This document shows, piece by piece, positions 60,598-64,000 of a stretch of 64,000 bases of DNA. The stretch is from Serinibacter salmoneus (GTDB taxonomy: Bacteria > Actinomycetota > Actinomycetes > Actinomycetales > Beutenbergiaceae), in assembly GCF_002563925.1 (NCBI RefSeq), contig NZ_PDJD01000001.1, forward strand, positions 2,920,973 to 2,984,972, in the 5' to 3' direction. A program made the position numbers and the translations under genes. How positions within the stretch are numbered: the first letter of the stretch is position 1; every line of letters starts with the position of its first letter. The notes under the pieces are model-generated. The model did no database searches, was not told the origin of the DNA, and saw only the letters and a list, made by a program, of their open reading frames with translations.

Positions 60598-61533
60598 ATG
60601 ACCATTCGGCGAACCGCTCCTCGCTATGCGGCACTCGGAGCCGTACTGGCTGCATCGCTAGTGCTCGCCGCCTGCTCGAGCGACGACGGCACCGCCGACA
60701 CGACCGCGGCCGACACCACGACCGAGGCGACCGACGAGGACACGACGGAGGAGTCGACGGACGACACGAGCGCCGACGACACGACCGCAGCCGACACGAC
60801 GAACGACGACGATGTCGCGACCGCGGTCGACGTCGTGACGGGGTGCGAGGAGATCGCGGCCCTGTTCACCACCGACGGCCCGGCGAACCCGGATCTGCCT
60901 GATCCCGAGTCGTCCGCTGTGTGCGACGGTGACACGATCGTGATCACCTCGAACGGAATCCCCGACTACACCTACATCGAGACGAGCCCCGGCCCGCCCT
61001 CAGCGCAGGATCTGACCTACGAGATCCCCGCCGAACCGACCGTGGCCGACGACACCACCGACGTGCCGTTGATCGGCGCGCTCGGGGTCACCCTGGCCGG
61101 CATCCCGATCTACGGACCGACGGAGGGAACCGGCGGTGACGTCGGCTCGATCGACGGCATCCTGATGGAGTGCGGGAGCCACAACGGCCCGACCGGTTTC
61201 CACCTGCACCTCGTCGGCACGAGCGAGACGACCGATTGCGACTTCAGCCCCGACGAGATCGCATCAGGCCCGCAGCTGCTGGGCTACGCGTTCGACGGCT
61301 ACCCGATCTACACCGGCAACGACCAGTACACGTCGTCGTGGGAGCTGACCGACGAGTCGCTGTTCGCGAGTGACACCTGGGCCGCCCACACCTACGTCGA
61401 AGGGTCCGGCGACCTCGACGAGTGCAACGGTCTCACCGACGCCGACGGCAACTACGCCTACTACACGACCGATGAGTTCCCCTACGTCCTCGGCTGCTTC
61501 GTCGGCGACGTCGAGATCCGAGGCGGCAGGTGA
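60598..61533 (+). CDS. YHYH-domain-like lipoprotein
   Basis: The 311-residue protein has a lipoprotein signal (LGAVLAASLVLAACSS) and a 40-residue Thr/Asp/Glu-rich spacer, then a YHYH-type domain with CGSHNGPTGFHLHLVG, YAFDGYPIYTG and YAYYTTDEFPY. The name-giving YHYH motif reads FHLH here. Function of the family is unknown; copper or metal binding is a guess. GGAAGGAA precedes the ATG. Next gene (DUF305) overlaps by four bases. Codon use (many ACG, TCG, GTC) differs from neighbours. Confidence 0.85.
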   Translation: MTIRRTAPRYAALGAVLAASLVLAACSSDDGTADTTAADTTTEATDEDTTEESTDDTSADDTTAADTTNDDDVATAVDVVTGCEEIAALFTTDGPANPDLPDPESSAVCDGDTIVITSNGIPDYTYIETSPGPPSAQDLTYEIPAEPTVADDTTDVPLIGALGVTLAGIPIYGPTEGTGGDVGSIDGILMECGSHNGPTGFHLHLVGTSETTDCDFSPDEIASGPQLLGYAFDGYPIYTGNDQYTSSWELTDESLFASDTWAAHTYVEGSGDLDECNGLTDADGNYAYYTTDEFPYVLGCFVGDVEIRGGR

Positions 61534-62165
61534 CCGTCGGCGGCGCCACCGTCGATACCGGCCGGCGGCGCCTGCTCGGCCTCTCGCTCGGCGCCATCGG
61601 CATGGCGGTCACCGGCGCCACACTGAGTGCGTGCGCCCCCGACGAGGGCTCGTCGGACGAACCGACCGAGGTCGACGTCGGATTCCTCACCGACATGAGT
61701 GCCCACCACAGCCAGGCGCTCGTGTTGTGTCAACGGGTACTGGGCGGCGACGTCGGCACCCCGGTCACGGCTGCGGCGGCAGAGGTGCTGCAGAACCAGG
61801 CAATCGAACTCGGCACGATGCGTGCGTGGCTGGCGGACTGGGGCCAATCGACGGCACCGCCGGAGACGGTGATGGCGTGGATGCACGGCGGTGGCGGCAT
61901 GCCGCTTGCCGAGATGCACGGTCTTGCGTCCGACGCCGAACTCGCTGAACTCTCCCGGCTCGACGGACTCGAGCAAGGCCGCTACTGGCTCGAACTGATG
62001 TCGGCCCACCACGAGGGCGGGGTGACGATGGCAGAGGCGGCGGTCGATCTGGCCTCGAGCGAGAAGGTGATCCGTCTCGCCGAGACCCAGGCCGCCGTCC
62101 AGTCGTTCGAGATCGAGCAGTACCGCCAACTCCTGGACACCACCTACGCCCTCAAGACGGGGTAG
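61530..62165 (+). CDS. Tat/lipoprotein-type DUF305 protein
   Basis: The 211-residue protein has a twin-arginine-like signal with a lipobox Cys (TGRRRLLGLSLGAIGMAV...LSACAP) and two DUF305 repeats, FLTDMSAHHSQAL and ELMSAHHEGGV, with His-His pairs. DUF305 proteins are ferritin-like periplasmic/exported proteins often near copper genes; function unknown. The GTG start overlaps the YHYH gene, so they form a unit. Confidence 0.88.
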   Translation: MTVGGATVDTGRRRLLGLSLGAIGMAVTGATLSACAPDEGSSDEPTEVDVGFLTDMSAHHSQALVLCQRVLGGDVGTPVTAAAAEVLQNQAIELGTMRAWLADWGQSTAPPETVMAWMHGGGGMPLAEMHGLASDAELAELSRLDGLEQGRYWLELMSAHHEGGVTMAEAAVDLASSEKVIRLAETQAAVQSFEIEQYRQLLDTTYALKTG

Positions 62166-62209
62166 CCGGACACCGAGCGACAGGAGCGGGCGACCACGAG
62201 GTGGGTGGG

Positions 62210-63286
62210 TCAGGCGCGGGTGAGCAGGTACAGCCGGGGGCGGTGGCCCTTGGCGAAGTACTGCGGGCCGCGCTCCACGTGCCAGCGCTGGTCCGCGGCC
62301 AGCACCCGCTCGAAGCGGCGGATGTCGTGCGTGAGGATGCCGGCGCGTAGGTCGGGTGATCCGAGGCGGTCGACGGCGTCCAGCAGCCCGACGTAGAGCG
62401 TCTCGTTGGTCTCGTGCTCGCCGATCAGCTCACCCCAGGGCGGGTTGCACACGATCGTCTCGTAGCCGGCCTCCGACTCCGCACCCTCCGACCCGAGATC
62501 GAGCACATCGCCGGTACGCACCTCGACCTTGCCGCGCAGTCGAGCCGCGCGCAGGTGGCGCCGGGCGGCCTCCGTGGCCTCGGGCGCCTGGTCGATCGCG
62601 AGTCCACGCTCCACCCGAACCTCGCGACGGGCAAGGCGTTCCACGGTCAGCGTCCCCGATCCGCACATGAGATCCGCGAACGTCGGCGCGAGGCCGACCT
62701 GGTCCACCACTGCCGCCGCGATGGTCGCGTTCAGCGCGCCGGGATAGCGCTCGGTGCGCCAGGCACGGGTGGCCAGCGGCCTCGGCGTGGTCCGGATCAG
62801 CAGTTCCCATCCGGGCGCTCCCCCACGTGCCCGGCGCACCCGCACCAGCAGGTCGCCGTCGGGGTCCACCGGCACGCCCGCGAGGGCCGCGACCTCCTCG
62901 GCCACCCGCAGCATCAGCGGGGTGTCCGAACCGGCTGCCTCCAGGCGCAGCCCGGCGAACCGCACCCGCGGTCGCTGCCGCGCGAGGAGGTCCAGCGCGT
63001 CGTGCACCTGCCGCGTGACCTCCGTGGCCAGCAACCCGCTCGGCCGCCGCTCGGGTGAGGTGATCACCAGGTATCCGGCGACGGCGCAGCGCAAGTTTCC
63101 GACGGCGCTCAGGAGCGCGGGGGTCGCCTCCCCTCGGAGCGCGAACTCCTCCTGGTCGCTCGCGGGGCTCACGCCCCGATCCCCCGCGGGGGCCACCGCA
63201 TCGGCCACGATCAGTCCCGCCCGTGCGGCCTCCTGCCGCAGCGCCGGTCCCACGCCGGGCAGCACCTGCAGGACCACGCCGGTCAC
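62210..63286 (-). CDS. THUMP-type RNA methyltransferase (TrmN/RlmL-like)
   Basis: The 358-residue protein has an N-terminal THUMP-like region and a Rossmann methyltransferase with FADLMCGSGTLTVERL and ETIVCNPPWGELIG; NPPW is the N2-guanine methyltransferase motif. It probably modifies a guanosine in tRNA or rRNA. ATG 63286 starts ten bases after the DUF2330 stop. Substrate not assigned. Confidence 0.87.
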   Translation of the reverse strand: MTGVVLQVLPGVGPALRQEAARAGLIVADAVAPAGDRGVSPASDQEEFALRGEATPALLSAVGNLRCAVAGYLVITSPERRPSGLLATEVTRQVHDALDLLARQRPRVRFAGLRLEAAGSDTPLMLRVAEEVAALAGVPVDPDGDLLVRVRRARGGAPGWELLIRTTPRPLATRAWRTERYPGALNATIAAAVVDQVGLAPTFADLMCGSGTLTVERLARREVRVERGLAIDQAPEATEAARRHLRAARLRGKVEVRTGDVLDLGSEGAESEAGYETIVCNPPWGELIGEHETNETLYVGLLDAVDRLGSPDLRAGILTHDIRRFERVLAADQRWHVERGPQYFAKGHRPRLYLLTRA

Positions 63287-63296
63287 GTCGCCCCCC

Positions 63297-64000
63297 TCAG
63301 TGACGCATAAGCCGTGAGACCACCACTCCGGCCACCGCGATGACCACCAGGCCCAGACCCACCAAGGCCGGGCCCGCGTGCATGCCCAGCACCATGCGGT
63401 CCACGATCACCACCTCGTTGCGGCTGATGTCCGGGAGGGTCGACCCGGTGAAGTAGGCGTTCTCCGTGACCTGGGTTGCGGGCGCGGTGAATGCCTGCTC
63501 GGAGAGCGTCAGGTAGCCCGAGCCGCCGTAGGGCTCGAGCCATCCCTGCAGTTCGGGGGTGTCGGCGGCGCTGATCGGCCCCGCGAACAGCACCTCGGCG
63601 CCGCCGCGCAGGTCGTCGTCGCGGTCGATGCGCTGCTCGTGGATCACGTAACTGCGAATGGTCACGGCGCGGCTGGAGGCACCGTCGAAGAGGATCGGCT
63701 GCACCATCCGGTCGGAGGCGAAGGACAACTCGATGGGCGGCAGGACGCCGTCGAAGCCGCCGTCCACCGTCAACTGCACCACGGAGAAGGACCATCCGGC
63801 GTCGGCGTAGCGGTCCACCACCGCCTGAGCCTCCTCGGAGATCGCCATCCCGGCATCGCTGATCCACGTCGCCAGCGCCTCCCGGTCGCCCTTCTCGGTG
63901 GTCATCACCTCCGAGGTGGTGACCTCCTGCGGCTCCAGCGGGGTGGCGGCCTCCTCGGCCTGCTCGGAGAAGTACTGCGGGTCCGGCCACCACCGACTGA
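63297..64000 (-). CDS. DUF2330-like protein (start outside window)
   Basis: The frame is open to the right end of the window and reads WWPDPQYFSEQAEE before the internal VMTTEKGDREALATWISDAGMAISEEAQAVVDRYADAGWSF, so the true start lies beyond 64000. The domain resembles DUF2330 (AWLxxNGY... DxGWSF), with a C-terminal membrane helix (AGPALVGLGLVVIAVAGVVVSRL). The family is exported and of unknown function. A separate start at 63908 is not needed. Confidence 0.8.
   Translation of the reverse strand, partial: SRWWPDPQYFSEQAEEAATPLEPQEVTTSEVMTTEKGDREALATWISDAGMAISEEAQAVVDRYADAGWSFSVVQLTVDGGFDGVLPPIELSFASDRMVQPILFDGASSRAVTIRSYVIHEQRIDRDDDLRGGAEVLFAGPISAADTPELQGWLEPYGGSGYLTLSEQAFTAPATQVTENAYFTGSTLPDISRNEVVIVDRMVLGMHAGPALVGLGLVVIAVAGVVVSRLMRH

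Overview
The window is high-GC DNA from an actinobacterium. Frequent GTG/TTG starts, 4-base ATGA/GTGA overlaps between genes, DUF222/HNH and fused CopD/CtaG proteins, an actinobacterial-size HrpA and MoeZ-type sulfurtransferase point to the Micrococcales (something in the Beutenbergia/Ruania/Georgenia neighbourhood is my guess, not proven). It looks like ordinary chromosome rather than prophage or plasmid: no integrase, transposase, CRISPR array, rRNA or convincing tRNA was seen. The first gene (MoeZ-like) and the last (DUF2330-like) run off the ends.

Layout. 1-6198: molybdenum cofactor cluster in two convergent operons (moeZ-like, moeA, moaC, mobA, DUF6457, moaD; and moaA, moaE, moaB), with two copies of a 22-bp repeat between them. 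6208-13966: metabolic and membrane genes (SMP-30-like, TDT/TehA transporter, DUF5684, GH3 beta-glucosidase with a LacI-type site, Gnd, aldo/keto reductase). 14073-15826: two tandem Tat-exported paralogues of unknown function. 15879-21968: HrpA helicase, then a FAD/Rieske oxidoreductase split by an in-frame TAG. 22255-28342: a sortase-assembled pilus operon (VWA tip protein, backbone pilin, class C sortase). 28725-37407: GH13 alpha-glucosidase, DUF222/HNH protein, TipA-like MerR regulator with its dyad, a MarR/MFS efflux operon with a perfect palindromic operator, a six-copy 22-bp repeat array, and deoC. 37504-47465: GTPase, MetP/MetS transporter pair, Trk potassium system, an HprK-like/PqqD-like protein, DUF2993, apt and a CopD-CtaG fusion. 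47838-53201: six-gene MoxR/DUF58/VWA/TPR operon. 53305-58499: branched-chain 2-oxoacid dehydrogenase E1alpha/E1beta/E2 operon with a triple tandem operator-like element, and a HisC/Pat aminotransferase. 58571-64000: small membrane protein, purB, repeat copies, a foreign-looking YHYH lipoprotein/DUF305 pair, a THUMP-type methyltransferase and a partial DUF2330 protein.

The strongest unexplained signals are the 22-bp repeat family at three gene ends (2, 6 and 2 copies), three perfectly phased TACG-N4-CGTA dyads before the bkd operon, a near-perfect inverted repeat inside the hrpA reading frame, the amber stop in the FAD/Rieske gene, the Tat-exported paralogue pair and the orphan HprK/PqqD protein. 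Several genes are absent from simple start-to-stop calling or have mis-extended starts; chosen starts rest on ribosome-binding sites and gene overlaps, as stated in each entry.
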